This document shows, in pieces, positions 25,630-35,585 of a stretch of 64,000 bases of DNA. Source of the stretch: Flavobacterium sp. SUN052 (GTDB lineage: Bacteria > Bacteroidota > Bacteroidia > Flavobacteriales > Flavobacteriaceae); assembly GCF_028867935.1 (NCBI RefSeq), contig NZ_JAPQNS010000002.1, forward strand, positions 186,001 to 250,000. The letters are read 5' to 3'. The notes beneath the pieces were generated by a model. The model made no database searches. It had not been told where the DNA came from and saw nothing but the letters and a program-made list of their open reading frames with translations. The stretch's first letter is position 1, and every line of letters starts with the position of its first letter. A program made the translations under genes and the position numbers.

Positions 25630-26808
25630 ATGAAAACACCCCGCCTTCGCCCTATTCTTCTGATACTCTACTGTATTCTATTCACGGTACATTGTTCATT
25701 GGCGCAAATCCAAACCGGAGCCGACCAAACCAACCTCTACGTGTCGACGCTTCAGGGAAAGCGTGTGGGCATGGTTGTGAATCACACGTCGGTAATCAGT
25801 CGGGCGGGCGGCTATACCCATCTGGTAGACAGCCTGAAAGCACTGGGCATTACCATGAAAACCATTTTTGCTCCTGAACACGGTTTTCGGGGACAAGCCA
25901 GCGCGGGCGAAAAAATCAACAACGGCATCGACGTTAAAACGGGCATTCGCATCATCTCACTGTATGGCGAAAATCGCAAACCTACCCCGGCTCAGCTCGA
26001 TTCGCTCGACGTCGTCATTTTCGATATTCAGGATGTTGGCACTCGGTTTTATACGTATATCAGTACTATGCACTACGTGATGGAAGCTTGCGCCGAAGCC
26101 AACAAACCGCTATTAATTCTGGACCGACCTAACCCCAACGGATATCTGGTCGATGGCCCCGTGCTCGACCCAGCTTTTAAGTCTTTTGTGGGCCTGCATC
26201 CCATTCCGGTGGTGCACGGGCTCACAGTGGGTGAGCTAGCCCGGATGATTAATGGCGAGAAATGGCTCCCCGGCGGGCGGCAATGTCCTCTGACAGTAAT
26301 TCCGATCAAGAATTACAACCATGCCATGAGTTACGATCTGCCCTTTGCCCCCTCCCCCAATCTGCCGAACCGACAATCTATTTTACTATATCCCTCGCTG
26401 TGTTTTTTCGAAGGTACCGTTGTCAGCATTGGTCGCGGCACCGATAAGCAGTTCCAGATAGTTGGCTCGCCAAATCCAAAGAATGGATCGTATCAGTTTA
26501 CACCTGTTGATAAACCGGGAGCGATGAACCCTCCGCAGGAAGGGCGGCTTTGCTACGGTCTCGACCTATCCAAAATAGATGCCCGTAAGCAGGGTTTTAC
26601 GCTCAAATACCTGATTGGCTTCTACGAGCGTAGCCCCGAAAAAGACAAGTTCTTTCTAGCTGGCAACTATATCGACAAGCTCTACGGCTCCGACCAGCTC
26701 CGCAAGCAAATTATTGCGGGTGTATCAGAAAAGGCCATCCGCAAAAGTTGGGAACCTGCCCTAAGCGAATACAAAGCGAAACGGAAAGGGTATTTGTTGT
26801 ACAAGTAG
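25630..26808 (+). CDS. DUF1343 protein, NamZ-like exo-beta-N-acetylmuramidase
   Basis: A 392-residue secreted protein starting at ATG 25630; a TTG six codons earlier is in frame, but only the ATG gives a clean signal peptide (MKTPRLRPILLILYCILF, cut after SLAQ). The DUF1343 pattern is strong: GKRVGMVVNHTSV, TIFAPEHGFRG, SLYGENRKPT, VVIFDIQDVGTRFYTYISTM, LILDRPNPNG and HGLTVGELARMINGE. This family includes NamZ of Bacillus subtilis, which removes terminal N-acetylmuramic acid from cell-wall fragments (GH171). Here it may recycle muropeptides in the periplasm. It shares a terminator-like hairpin with the convergent mqo gene. Confidence 0.85.
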   Translation: MKTPRLRPILLILYCILFTVHCSLAQIQTGADQTNLYVSTLQGKRVGMVVNHTSVISRAGGYTHLVDSLKALGITMKTIFAPEHGFRGQASAGEKINNGIDVKTGIRIISLYGENRKPTPAQLDSLDVVIFDIQDVGTRFYTYISTMHYVMEACAEANKPLLILDRPNPNGYLVDGPVLDPAFKSFVGLHPIPVVHGLTVGELARMINGEKWLPGGRQCPLTVIPIKNYNHAMSYDLPFAPSPNLPNRQSILLYPSLCFFEGTVVSIGRGTDKQFQIVGSPNPKNGSYQFTPVDKPGAMNPPQEGRLCYGLDLSKIDARKQGFTLKYLIGFYERSPEKDKFFLAGNYIDKLYGSDQLRKQIIAGVSEKAIRKSWEPALSEYKAKRKGYLLYK

Positions 26809-26829
26809 AGACCGGCGTACCGGTCTCTA
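26806..26829. terminator. Hairpin shared by convergent DUF1343 and mqo genes
   Basis: TAGAGACCGG and CCGGTCTCTA form a perfect 10-base-pair stem with a four-base loop (CGTA). It begins in the stop codon of the DUF1343 gene and ends just before the mqo stop. It is symmetrical and could end both transcripts, although T-runs are short. Confidence 0.65.
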
Positions 26830-28341
26830 TTATTCTCCTACCATTTCCAACCCCAGCACCTCGCTTGTATGCTCTCTCAATTTTTTGGCTAAGGCCGGAT
26901 CTTTGGCTAAGGAGCGCCCGTAGCTGGGAACCATTTCGCGGAGTTTTGCCTGGTTATCTTCGGATTTTATTTTATCGGGGAAACAGCGTTCTATCAACGT
27001 CAGCATGATCGACACAGCGGTTGACGCACCTGGCGAAGCGCCTAGTAAAGCAGCAATGCTACCGTCGGCCGAACTTACAATTTCAGTACCGAACTCCAGT
27101 ACGCCCCCTTCCTCTTCGTCTTTCTTGATCACCTGAACCCGCTGTCCGGCAACTTCCAGCTCCCAGTCCTGCATCTGCGCATTCGGAAAATATTCACGGA
27201 GGGCAAACAACCGATCTTCGGGCGATTGCATTACCTGTTGTACCAGGTATTTGGTCAGCGGAATATTGTGGAGTCCCGCCATAAGCATGGGAGCCAGGTT
27301 ACTCATTTGCAACGACTTTGGCAGGTCAAGGTATGATCCGTTTTTGAGGAACTTGGTTGAGAAACCGGCGTAAGGACCAAACAGCAACTCGCGTTTTCCG
27401 TCGATCATACGCGTATCCAGGTGTGGCACCGACATGGGAGGAGCCCCCACGGAGGCTTTTCCGTACACTTTGGCATCGTGCCGGTCGATAATGTCGCGGT
27501 TGAGGCATTTGAGCCACTGCCCGCCTACGGGAAAACCGCCATAGCCCCGGCTTTCGGGAATATCCGATTTTTCGAGCAACCGCAGCGAGCCGCCACCAGC
27601 CCCAATAAATACGAACCGGGCCTGAATATCGCGTTCTTTTCCGTTGCTCAGGTCTTCAACCCGTACTTTCCAGCCACCGAGGGTTTTAGACCGCCACAGG
27701 TCGCGTACGTCGTGGTGAAAATGCATCGTGACCCCATCGAGCTGCATTAGCCGGTTGAACATAGCCTTGGTTAGAGCGCCAAAATTCACGTCGGTGCCGA
27801 TGTCCATCCGAGTGGCCGCAACAGGTTCGGCCGGGTCGCGACCTTCCATTACTAATGGAATCCAGTCGGCAATGCGGTGGGGATTGTCGGTAAACTCCAT
27901 GCCCTGAAACAGATGCGATTGTTGAAGCGCTTCGTAGCGTTTGCGCAGGTAGTCAACATTGTTTTTGCCCCACACAAAGCTCATGTGCGGAATACTACGG
28001 ATAAAGTTGGGAGCGTCTTCCAGAAACCCTTTTTCCAGCAGAAACGACCAGAATTGTTTCGACACTTCGAACGACTCGGCAATTTTGATCGCCTTACTCG
28101 TGTCAATGGTGCCATCTTCGTTTTCAGGGGTATAATTCAGTTCGCAAAAGGCCGAGTGTCCCGTTCCGGCATTGTTCCAGGCATCGGAACTTTCGGCAGC
28201 AGCACTATCCAGACGTTCATAAATTTCAATTTTCAAGCTTGGTTGCAGCTCTTTGAGCAATACGCCAAGGGTTGCGCTCATGATACCTGCCCCAATTAAA
28301 ATAACGTCAGGGCGAGATGCAGGTTGTTTATTAGAAGCCAT
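26830..28341 (-). CDS. mqo: Malate:quinone oxidoreductase
   Basis: A 503-residue flavoprotein oxidising malate to oxaloacetate and passing electrons to quinone at the inner face of the membrane (TCA cycle). The FAD-binding dinucleotide motif ILIGAGIMSATLGVLL is at 14-29, followed by the family signatures ERLDSAAAESSDAWNNAGTGHSAFCELNYTPE and, later, GAGGGSLRLLEKSDIPES, YGGFPVGGQWL and LLGASPGASTAVSIML. Length and sequence fit MQO of many bacteria closely. It is transcribed alone and its start lies next to the AT-rich upstream region of the giant surface protein. Confidence 0.95.
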   Translation of the reverse strand: MASNKQPASRPDVILIGAGIMSATLGVLLKELQPSLKIEIYERLDSAAAESSDAWNNAGTGHSAFCELNYTPENEDGTIDTSKAIKIAESFEVSKQFWSFLLEKGFLEDAPNFIRSIPHMSFVWGKNNVDYLRKRYEALQQSHLFQGMEFTDNPHRIADWIPLVMEGRDPAEPVAATRMDIGTDVNFGALTKAMFNRLMQLDGVTMHFHHDVRDLWRSKTLGGWKVRVEDLSNGKERDIQARFVFIGAGGGSLRLLEKSDIPESRGYGGFPVGGQWLKCLNRDIIDRHDAKVYGKASVGAPPMSVPHLDTRMIDGKRELLFGPYAGFSTKFLKNGSYLDLPKSLQMSNLAPMLMAGLHNIPLTKYLVQQVMQSPEDRLFALREYFPNAQMQDWELEVAGQRVQVIKKDEEEGGVLEFGTEIVSSADGSIAALLGASPGASTAVSIMLTLIERCFPDKIKSEDNQAKLREMVPSYGRSLAKDPALAKKLREHTSEVLGLEMVGE

Positions 28342-28823
28342 TCAGACGGAAAATAGTGTATAGGTCTATAACCAGAATAAAGACTGTTTTGTCAGTCAAG
28401 ACGCGTAATTCAATCCATTCCCAAGTTTACACATACCAACAATTTTTACGCTGTAAGGCATCAATTGACTTGGCAACTGATTGACGTCCGCTGCCAAAAA
28501 TACACGACAAGCGCACTTGTTGACATATTTACAAATGGCACAGTTTTTGGAAGCGCTGTTCCGCTTAATTTAAATTACTGAATAATACTACTCACGGATC
28601 TTATTTTACACCAACCAAAATACACAACTAAAAATACCGAATTCAATTCATAACATATTAACAAAATAATATATTGATTTTCAACTATTTAATAATTGGA
28701 AAATTTCCTATAAACTAAGTATAATTAACATTATTTTATCAATTACTGGCCAAGATGGTCTTATAGTTGCCTACGGTGAACCTAACAGTAAAGATTGCTT
28801 CTCAAGCACGCAAACGTTGGGTC
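28342..28823. other. Very AT-rich intergenic region before the giant surface gene
   Basis: About 480 bases without a gene, divergent between mqo and the 2,207-residue protein gene. The part from about 28560 to 28760 is far richer in A and T than anything else in the window (long runs of AAT/ATT words). It should contain both promoters and may bind a nucleoid protein. I see no clean TAnnTTTG box and no stable hairpin. Confidence 0.5.
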
Positions 28824-31800
28824 ATGAAAAATAATTACCATCTCACTATCTCAAGTAAAACTGGTTTGCCCAGGCTTTTCCGATGGCTCATAGTTTTGGC
28901 TATCGGGTTCATTCCGTCCGTAATTCAGGCACAATCCTTCTCGGGCACCGTATTCCGAGACTTTAACGGTAATGGAACTTATCAGGCTATTCCCACATCC
29001 GGCACCTACACCTATGGAGAACCTGGCGTTGCAGGTATCATTGTCATGGCCTACAATTCTTCTGGAGCGCTTGCGGGTTCAGCTGTAACCGGAAGCACGG
29101 GATCCTACTCGATTACCCCTTCCGGCCCCAGCGGACCGTTACGGGTAGAGTTCACTATCCCTCAAGCCCTTGATTATCTTAATGAAGGATTTACTACTGG
29201 CGGAGGAACGTCAGTGCGCTTTATCAGCACGCTTCCTGTGACACTCAATTTTGGGGTCCAGACTCCTCAGGATTATTGTCAAACTGACCCCCCACTGACT
29301 GTACCCTGCTTTGTCAGTGGCGATCCTTTAATCAGTGGTTCAACGGTATCTACCGAGGATGCTCTCGTCAGAATTCCTTATCAATCGTCTGGAACAACCA
29401 TAACAGCTACGCACCTGGCCAATGCCAACGAAGTGGGTAGTGTATTCGGGGCTGCCTATCAACGACAAACAGGAGCTCTATTAACATCAGCTTTCCTCAA
29501 ACGACACGTTGGTCTTGGCCCCCTTGGACTCGGGGGTATTTATCGGACCAATAATGCGGCAGCCACTACCCCCACGTCTGTTTCTTATGTTGACCTGGAA
29601 GCAGCCCCGTTCAACCTTAATCTGGGTAACTCCCAGATAGGAAACCGAGGCCTGCCAGGTAGCGCTGCTACCTCTAACAATGACCCCACGGCTTTCAGTC
29701 TGGTAGGGGCCGTTGGCCTGGGTGGCACAGATCTCTCGACCGATGCCAAAACCTTATATCTAATTGATCTTTTCAATCGGCGACTGCTGGCGCTTAATGT
29801 CGGTAATCCGCTTAAGGCGGCTGGTTCTTTTACTGCTGCCGATCTACAATTTATTGCCCTGCCTGACCCAGGTTGTACGAACGGGGTAGCCCGTCCTTTT
29901 GCCGTTAAGGTTCAGGATGGCAAAGTCTTCGTGGGCATAATTTGTACGGGTGAAAACGGCGGAACAGCCGCAGACCTGAAGGCAACCGTTTATGCTATGA
30001 ACGAAGGGCAGACCAGCTTCTCAACAACCCCCGTCTTTTCCTCGACCTTGACGTATACAAAAGGAAGAGTTCATACCAATGATGCTCTCCTTGGCGGCAA
30101 TTGGCAAACTTGGACAAATACTTTCTCTGGCATCAATCTTGGGGCCGTAATTAATCCCAATTCTACAGGCACCGCTGCAGACCCATTCTATCAACGCTCG
30201 GCCCGGCCACAACCCATGCTCTCCTCAATCAGCTTTGCCGATAATGGCGACATGGTTTTGGGATTTATGGACCGGGGTGGCCACCAATTAGGTGTACGCA
30301 ACCGCAATACGACACAAACCAATTCAAATACTCTTTACAACGGGTACATTGGGGGCGACATACTGCGGGCTCACAGTAGCAACAACGGTGCTACCTGGGT
30401 TCTGGAAAATAACGGGGTTGTTGGTAATTTAACCACTCTTGCTGGCCCAGTAAATGCTACGCAAGGTCCAGGAGGAAAAGAATTCTACTTTCAGGAGAAC
30501 TTTTCAGGACAACTGGTTTCTGGTGGAGCAGTTGTGGAAATCCACCAGGAGACCTACATGGGAAGTACGATGATCGTACCGGGCTACAATCAGGCCGTAT
30601 CTACTGTGATGGACCCGCTCAATACATGGTCGGGGGGCTTTACCTGGTTCAACAACATAACGGGTGACGACGATCGCCGGGCTCAGATTTATTGGACGAT
30701 CAACAGCTCGGGGACTTTCGATGGTACTACCCAGGGTAAAGCCAACGGTTTAGGGGTAATTCAAGCCCTGTGTAACCCCTCGCCTATCCAGATCGGTAAC
30801 AGGGTCTGGCAGGACAGCAATAACAACGGTGTACAGGACCCTGGAGAACCCGCTTTGGCTAACATCCGGGTGCAGTTGATTGGTCCGGGCGTACCGGCTA
30901 ACACAACGGCCATTACTAACAGTAATGGCGAATACTACTTCACCAATGCTACCACAGGTACTACCAGCAACAGTGCGGTTTATAGCCTGACGGGCCTGAC
31001 TGCTGGCAGCAGCTATTCGCTGACCTTCCCCACCAGTGCCAGCGCTGGCGTACTCACTCTAAGCACGAAGCCCAATACAGCGACAGGCGTGAATGCCAAT
31101 GCGATCGACACCGATGTTAATTTAGCCGGTGTGATTGCCTTCACCCTGGGTAGTTCAGGAGAAAACAACTTTAGTTATGATGCTGCCTATGTGGCTTGTG
31201 TAACACCGACCAACCTCACGGTCACGGCAACGCCCAACAGTGTGTCGGCGGGCGCTATCGTGACCCTGAGCGCATCCGCTTCGGGTGTAGATGGCTCGAC
31301 GACCTATAACTGGTCGGGGGCGGGCATCTCCACGCCGACGGCAACCACCAATGCCAGCCAGACGATAGCCGCTCCTTCGACGGCGGGTGTATATACATAT
31401 ACTGTACTGATTAGCAATGGTTCTACGTGTACGGCTACCGCTACGGCGTCGATCACGGTTGTGCCCTGCAACCTGAACCTCACCGTTTCGCCCCCTGTCT
31501 GTAACACGATTACCAACAATTACACGGCTACGGGTACCCTCTCGATGACCAACACCCCTGCCGGTACCCTGTTGACGATTACCGACAATGGTGCGAGTGT
31601 CACGGTTATTTCGGTCACTGCGGGGCAAACTTCGGCCATCTTCTCGGTATCCGGGGTTAGCAATGCCAGCAGCCATACACTAACCGTTACTTCGTCCAAC
31701 ACAGCTTGTTCAACGATCAGTACAACCTATACAGCCCCGGCTACGTGTACGGTTTGTTCAACCAGCATTACTACGACGGCCTTAGCCAGCGGCACAGTAG

Positions 31801-34800
31801 GTCAATCCTACAACCAAACCATCGTGACCACCGGCGGCACTACACCGCTGACCTACACTGTCATCGGTACACTGCCAACGGGCCTTACGCTCAACGCCAG
31901 CACGGGCGTCATCGCCGGTACACCAACCGCCAGCGGTACTGCCAGCTTCACCATCCGCGTCACAGATGCTAAATCCTGCTCGGATGTGCAGCCCCTGACT
32001 ATCGCCGTGGTATGTCCTGCCATCACCCTCGCTCCTACCAGCCTGCCTAACGGGCAAGTAGGCACCGCCTACAGCCAGACGCTGATCTCATCGGGTGGCA
32101 GTGCCCCCTATTCGTACTCGGTATCGGCGGGAAGCTTGCCCGCAGGCCTGAGCTTGAGCCCAACCGGGGTCATCTCGGGAACGCCGACCGGCAATGGTAC
32201 AAGCAGCTTCACCGTTTCGGCGCGGGATGTCTATAACTGTCCGGGTCAACTCCCGCTGACCATCACGGTGGCCTCTGCTCCGCCTTGCTCACTCACGGCC
32301 ACGGCGACGCCGGGTGCCTGCAACACCGCTACCAACACCTACTCGGTGATCGGTACCGTGTCATCCACCAACGCTGTGGTTAACAACGCCAGCCCTCAGA
32401 CACTGACCGTATCGGTGGGTAACATCACCACAACCATCACGCTCACCGGCAACGGTCCCGTCAGCTACACCTTGAGTGGTCTGAACTCCGATGGATTAGT
32501 TAAGACGGTGTCTGTACTCAGCAGTGCTACAGCCTGTGGGTCGGCTTCAGTAACGTATACGGCACCAGTGGCCTGTACTCTAGGCATCGCCGTGGTGGTC
32601 GCCACCCCGGTTTGTAACACGCTCACCAACAACTACACCGCTACCGGCACGGTATCGCTGACGAATGCGCCAGCGGGCACGCTGACTATCACCGACAACG
32701 GGCAGCCCGTCGCCACCATCACGGTGACGGCTGGACAGCCCTCGGCTAGCTTCAGTGTGACGGGTGTATCGGGCAGCAATCCTGCCAGCCATGTTGTTTT
32801 AGGGACTCTAGCCGGAGTTAGTGCCAGCACCACCTATGCTACGCCAGCCTCGTGTACGGTCTGCTCAACCAGCATCACCACCGCCAGCCTGCCTAATGGA
32901 CAGGTCGGAACAGCCTATAGCCAAACGCTCTCGGCTAGTGGCGGTACGGCACCTTACATTTACTCCGTATTAGGAAACTTGCCACCAGGCTTGAATCTAG
33001 ACCCAACGGGGGTGATTTCTGGCACACCAACACTTAGTGTATCAGCTTCTTTCTCGATCCAGGTGACTGATGCCAAGAGTTGCTCGGATGTGCAGCCGCT
33101 GACCATTACGATCTCGGCGCTACCAGTCTGCTCACTCACAGCCACGGCAACGCCGGGTGTTTGCAACACGCTGACTAATACTTATACGGTGATTGGTACC
33201 GTGTCAGCAACCAACACCGTCATCAACAGTGCTGCTACCCAGTCGCTGACGATTTCAGTGGGTGCGGTGTCAACCACTGTTCTGCTCACCGGCGACGGCC
33301 CAGTAAGCTACACGTTGAGTGGTCTGAACTCGGATGGATTGGTTAAAACGGTATCCGTACTTAGCAGTGCTACGGCCTGTGGATCGGCTTCGGTAACGTA
33401 TACGGCTCCGGCTTCCTGCACCATTGCAAAAGCTTCGCTGGGCGACTATGTCTGGCTTGACACCAATAAGGATGGCGTGCAGGATGGCACAGAAACAGGC
33501 GTTGCCAACGTGACAGTTGTGCTTTGCGATGCTGTGACTGGTGCCGTTATCTCGACCACGTTCACCGATGGACAGGGCAAGTATTTATTTACGAACCTCG
33601 ATCCAGCCAGCTATGTTGTTAAGTTCACGGCACCCGTAAACACCACGTTTACAACTCCATTAGCGGGAACCAGCACAGCTACCGATAGCAATGTCAACTC
33701 GTTTACCGGCTCGAAAGGATCAACCGCTCCAGTGAGTCTGTCGGCAGGCGAAAACAACCTGACCATTGATGCTGGATTAATTCCATTAACCGCCGGTCTG
33801 GGTGATTACGTCTGGGAAGACACGAATGCGAACGGTGTCCAGGATACGGGAGAACCACCAATTGCCGGTGTTACAGTGACGCTTCTAAGCAGCGGCACCA
33901 TCGTGGCCAGTACAATTACCAGCACATCGGGCCTTTACAGCTTCACTGGGCTCACACCGGGCGTTCCTTACTCGGTTAGCTTCTCAGCACCGGCAGGGTT
34001 CACCGCCACCGCTCAGGATAATGGTACCGATACACGGGATTCGGATGGTAACCCAGCCACTGGTCTGACTGGCCCCTACAGCCTGACGGCCAACGAGTTC
34101 AACCCGACAATCGACATGGGTTACTATCACCCGGCGAGTTTGGGAGACAAGGTCTTTGCTGATAATAACAAAAATGGTGTTCTGGATACAGGCGACACGC
34201 CAATAGCGGACGCAATTGTTACACTCATCAGTAACGGAACGGTAGTAGCAACAACGACCACTGCCAGCAGCGGCACCGGGATTGGCTGTTACAGCTTTAC
34301 TGGCCTGACGCCCGGTGTACCTTACTCGGTTAGCTTTACAACGCCTGCCGGGTATTCGTCAACGACTTCCAACACGGGTAACGATGATACCGTTGACAGC
34401 GACCCAGTCAATGGCGTAACCACCAGCCTAACTCTGGCCAGTGGTGAATATAACCCCACCGTTGATGCTGGCTTTATCATCCCTACGGCTCCAACCCCAC
34501 GGCTCTTGCTGGCTAAAATGGTTAGTAAAAGCAAAGCCAAACTGGGCGATGTAATCTCGTACACCATTGTACTCGCCAATGCAGGTCCTGTATCCGCCAC
34601 CAATGTGGTTGTAAACGACCTGTTCAGCAGTGGGCTAAGCTTTCTGCCAGGTTCGGTGACTGTATCAGTGGGTAGTTATACTCCCGGCAGCAGCTGGAGC
34701 ATTGCCACCCTGCCAGCGGGAGCTACAGCCACGCTAGCTTACTCGACCAGCATCCTGACCGAGGGCGTCCATGTCAACACAGCCAGCATCCCCGGCGACG

Positions 34801-35447
34801 AGGCCAAGGTTTGCACTACTGTGCCTTACTCCGTCTGTAAAGGAACTCCTTATGCAATTGAGCTTACTGCTCCCGCAGGTTATTCCCGCTACCAGTGGTA
34901 TCTGACTACGCCTACCGGCACCACGCTGGTATCGGATGTTACGGCGACTTCCGCCAATGCAGCCACGGCAGGTAGCTATACCATTACACAGGCCGGAGAA
35001 TATAAAGTGGTGGTAAATGAAGGAGTGGTAGGATCTTGTCCTGATATGTCGTGCTGCCCCGTGATCGTCGAAGAAGTGGAGGTTCCGCAGTATACGGCCA
35101 TGGGTAAAAACCCAACTTGTGTGGGCACTACTCCTCAGGCTAACGGGGAGATCACGCTGATGAACTTAGGAGCTGATCCAACAGTGTATGTGTATCAGAT
35201 ATCGACTGGCACCAGTTTCTCTGCCGCCACTGCACTGAATGCAAACCCAGTTGCTGTTCCTGCCAATGGGTTGGTAGCTACGGGTCTAGCCGGAGGCAAT
35301 TATACGGTTCGGGTGTGGGTGTTGATCGAGGGTCAGCCAAGTTGTCCCCGCGATGTAACAGTGGCACTGGTAGCCAACTGCGATTGCCCCGAAGAGATTT
35401 GCGTACCCGTTATCATTCGTAAAACGAAAAGCATCACAGGACGGTAA
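28824..35447 (+). CDS. Giant mosaic surface protein (SdrD-like, putative-Ig and DUF11 domains)
   Basis: A 2,207-residue secreted protein starting at ATG 28824 (signal peptide about 1-36, IGFIPSVIQAQ). A TTG at 28767 is also in frame but adds 19 residues before the signal. Residues 36-110 are an SdrD-B-like domain (SGTVFRDFNGNGTY); 115-630 is a beta-rich region of unknown fold. SdrD-B-like domains recur near 652, 1536, 1656 and 1769 (GDYVWLDTNKDGVQD pattern, calcium-binding DxNxDG loops). Putative-Ig domains lie near 978, 1065 and 1347 (LPxGLxLxxxTGVIxGTPT). A DUF11 domain is at about 1892-2000 (LGDVISYTIVLANAGP), and a Cys-rich end finishes CVPVIIRKTKSITGR. No canonical type A or B T9SS tail is visible. 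It is probably an adhesin or sheath-like protein. Confidence 0.85.
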   Translation: MKNNYHLTISSKTGLPRLFRWLIVLAIGFIPSVIQAQSFSGTVFRDFNGNGTYQAIPTSGTYTYGEPGVAGIIVMAYNSSGALAGSAVTGSTGSYSITPSGPSGPLRVEFTIPQALDYLNEGFTTGGGTSVRFISTLPVTLNFGVQTPQDYCQTDPPLTVPCFVSGDPLISGSTVSTEDALVRIPYQSSGTTITATHLANANEVGSVFGAAYQRQTGALLTSAFLKRHVGLGPLGLGGIYRTNNAAATTPTSVSYVDLEAAPFNLNLGNSQIGNRGLPGSAATSNNDPTAFSLVGAVGLGGTDLSTDAKTLYLIDLFNRRLLALNVGNPLKAAGSFTAADLQFIALPDPGCTNGVARPFAVKVQDGKVFVGIICTGENGGTAADLKATVYAMNEGQTSFSTTPVFSSTLTYTKGRVHTNDALLGGNWQTWTNTFSGINLGAVINPNSTGTAADPFYQRSARPQPMLSSISFADNGDMVLGFMDRGGHQLGVRNRNTTQTNSNTLYNGYIGGDILRAHSSNNGATWVLENNGVVGNLTTLAGPVNATQGPGGKEFYFQENFSGQLVSGGAVVEIHQETYMGSTMIVPGYNQAVSTVMDPLNTWSGGFTWFNNITGDDDRRAQIYWTINSSGTFDGTTQGKANGLGVIQALCNPSPIQIGNRVWQDSNNNGVQDPGEPALANIRVQLIGPGVPANTTAITNSNGEYYFTNATTGTTSNSAVYSLTGLTAGSSYSLTFPTSASAGVLTLSTKPNTATGVNANAIDTDVNLAGVIAFTLGSSGENNFSYDAAYVACVTPTNLTVTATPNSVSAGAIVTLSASASGVDGSTTYNWSGAGISTPTATTNASQTIAAPSTAGVYTYTVLISNGSTCTATATASITVVPCNLNLTVSPPVCNTITNNYTATGTLSMTNTPAGTLLTITDNGASVTVISVTAGQTSAIFSVSGVSNASSHTLTVTSSNTACSTISTTYTAPATCTVCSTSITTTALASGTVGQSYNQTIVTTGGTTPLTYTVIGTLPTGLTLNASTGVIAGTPTASGTASFTIRVTDAKSCSDVQPLTIAVVCPAITLAPTSLPNGQVGTAYSQTLISSGGSAPYSYSVSAGSLPAGLSLSPTGVISGTPTGNGTSSFTVSARDVYNCPGQLPLTITVASAPPCSLTATATPGACNTATNTYSVIGTVSSTNAVVNNASPQTLTVSVGNITTTITLTGNGPVSYTLSGLNSDGLVKTVSVLSSATACGSASVTYTAPVACTLGIAVVVATPVCNTLTNNYTATGTVSLTNAPAGTLTITDNGQPVATITVTAGQPSASFSVTGVSGSNPASHVVLGTLAGVSASTTYATPASCTVCSTSITTASLPNGQVGTAYSQTLSASGGTAPYIYSVLGNLPPGLNLDPTGVISGTPTLSVSASFSIQVTDAKSCSDVQPLTITISALPVCSLTATATPGVCNTLTNTYTVIGTVSATNTVINSAATQSLTISVGAVSTTVLLTGDGPVSYTLSGLNSDGLVKTVSVLSSATACGSASVTYTAPASCTIAKASLGDYVWLDTNKDGVQDGTETGVANVTVVLCDAVTGAVISTTFTDGQGKYLFTNLDPASYVVKFTAPVNTTFTTPLAGTSTATDSNVNSFTGSKGSTAPVSLSAGENNLTIDAGLIPLTAGLGDYVWEDTNANGVQDTGEPPIAGVTVTLLSSGTIVASTITSTSGLYSFTGLTPGVPYSVSFSAPAGFTATAQDNGTDTRDSDGNPATGLTGPYSLTANEFNPTIDMGYYHPASLGDKVFADNNKNGVLDTGDTPIADAIVTLISNGTVVATTTTASSGTGIGCYSFTGLTPGVPYSVSFTTPAGYSSTTSNTGNDDTVDSDPVNGVTTSLTLASGEYNPTVDAGFIIPTAPTPRLLLAKMVSKSKAKLGDVISYTIVLANAGPVSATNVVVNDLFSSGLSFLPGSVTVSVGSYTPGSSWSIATLPAGATATLAYSTSILTEGVHVNTASIPGDEAKVCTTVPYSVCKGTPYAIELTAPAGYSRYQWYLTTPTGTTLVSDVTATSANAATAGSYTITQAGEYKVVVNEGVVGSCPDMSCCPVIVEEVEVPQYTAMGKNPTCVGTTPQANGEITLMNLGADPTVYVYQISTGTSFSAATALNANPVAVPANGLVATGLAGGNYTVRVWVLIEGQPSCPRDVTVALVANCDCPEEICVPVIIRKTKSITGR
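32286..32576 (+). repeat. Internal 97-codon repeat, copy 1
   Basis: Encodes a module starting CSLTATATPGACNT and ending SASVTYTAPVAC. Copy 2 at 33129-33419 has the same length. About 35 residues including SYTLSGLNSDGLVKTVSVLS are identical between copies, while the DNA differs at many third codon positions. Confidence 0.75.
33129..33419 (+). repeat. Internal 97-codon repeat, copy 2
   Basis: Second copy of the module at 32286-32576, starting CSLTATATPGVCNT and ending with TAPASC. It is preceded, as in copy 1, by putative-Ig sequence, so a larger block (CNTxTNNYTATG module, putative-Ig domain, CSLTATATPG module) has been duplicated. Confidence 0.75.
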
Positions 35448-35476
35448 CGTACACGCTGTTAATTGAATAAACTGGT

Positions 35477-35516
35477 AAGCGGCCCAATCTGTAATCACGG
35501 ATTGGGCCGCTTTTTT
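35477..35516 (+). terminator. Rho-independent terminator of the giant surface gene
   Basis: AAGCGGCCCAATC (35477-35489) and GATTGGGCCGCTT (35500-35512) form a perfect 13-base-pair, GC-rich stem with a ten-base loop, followed by a run of six T. It lies 30 bases after the stop. Confidence 0.9.
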
Positions 35517-35549
35517 AGGTTGAAGTAGGAAAACAACGCCCCTCCGGGC

Positions 35550-35557
35550 TATCTTTG
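35550..35557 (+). promoter_or_regulatory. Bacteroidota -7 box for pyrB
   Basis: TATCTTTG is a perfect TAnnTTTG match, 28 bases before the pyrB ATG and downstream of the terminator at 35477-35516, so pyrB should have its own transcript. Confidence 0.6.
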
Positions 35558-35585
35558 CCAAATTTTCTGCCCCGCTCCAATCAAT

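Noticed and set aside
31155..31676. Reverse-strand open frame of 173 codons inside the giant surface gene
   Set aside because: Arg/Gly-rich antisense product of Thr/Ser/Ala-rich repeats; no motif or signal.
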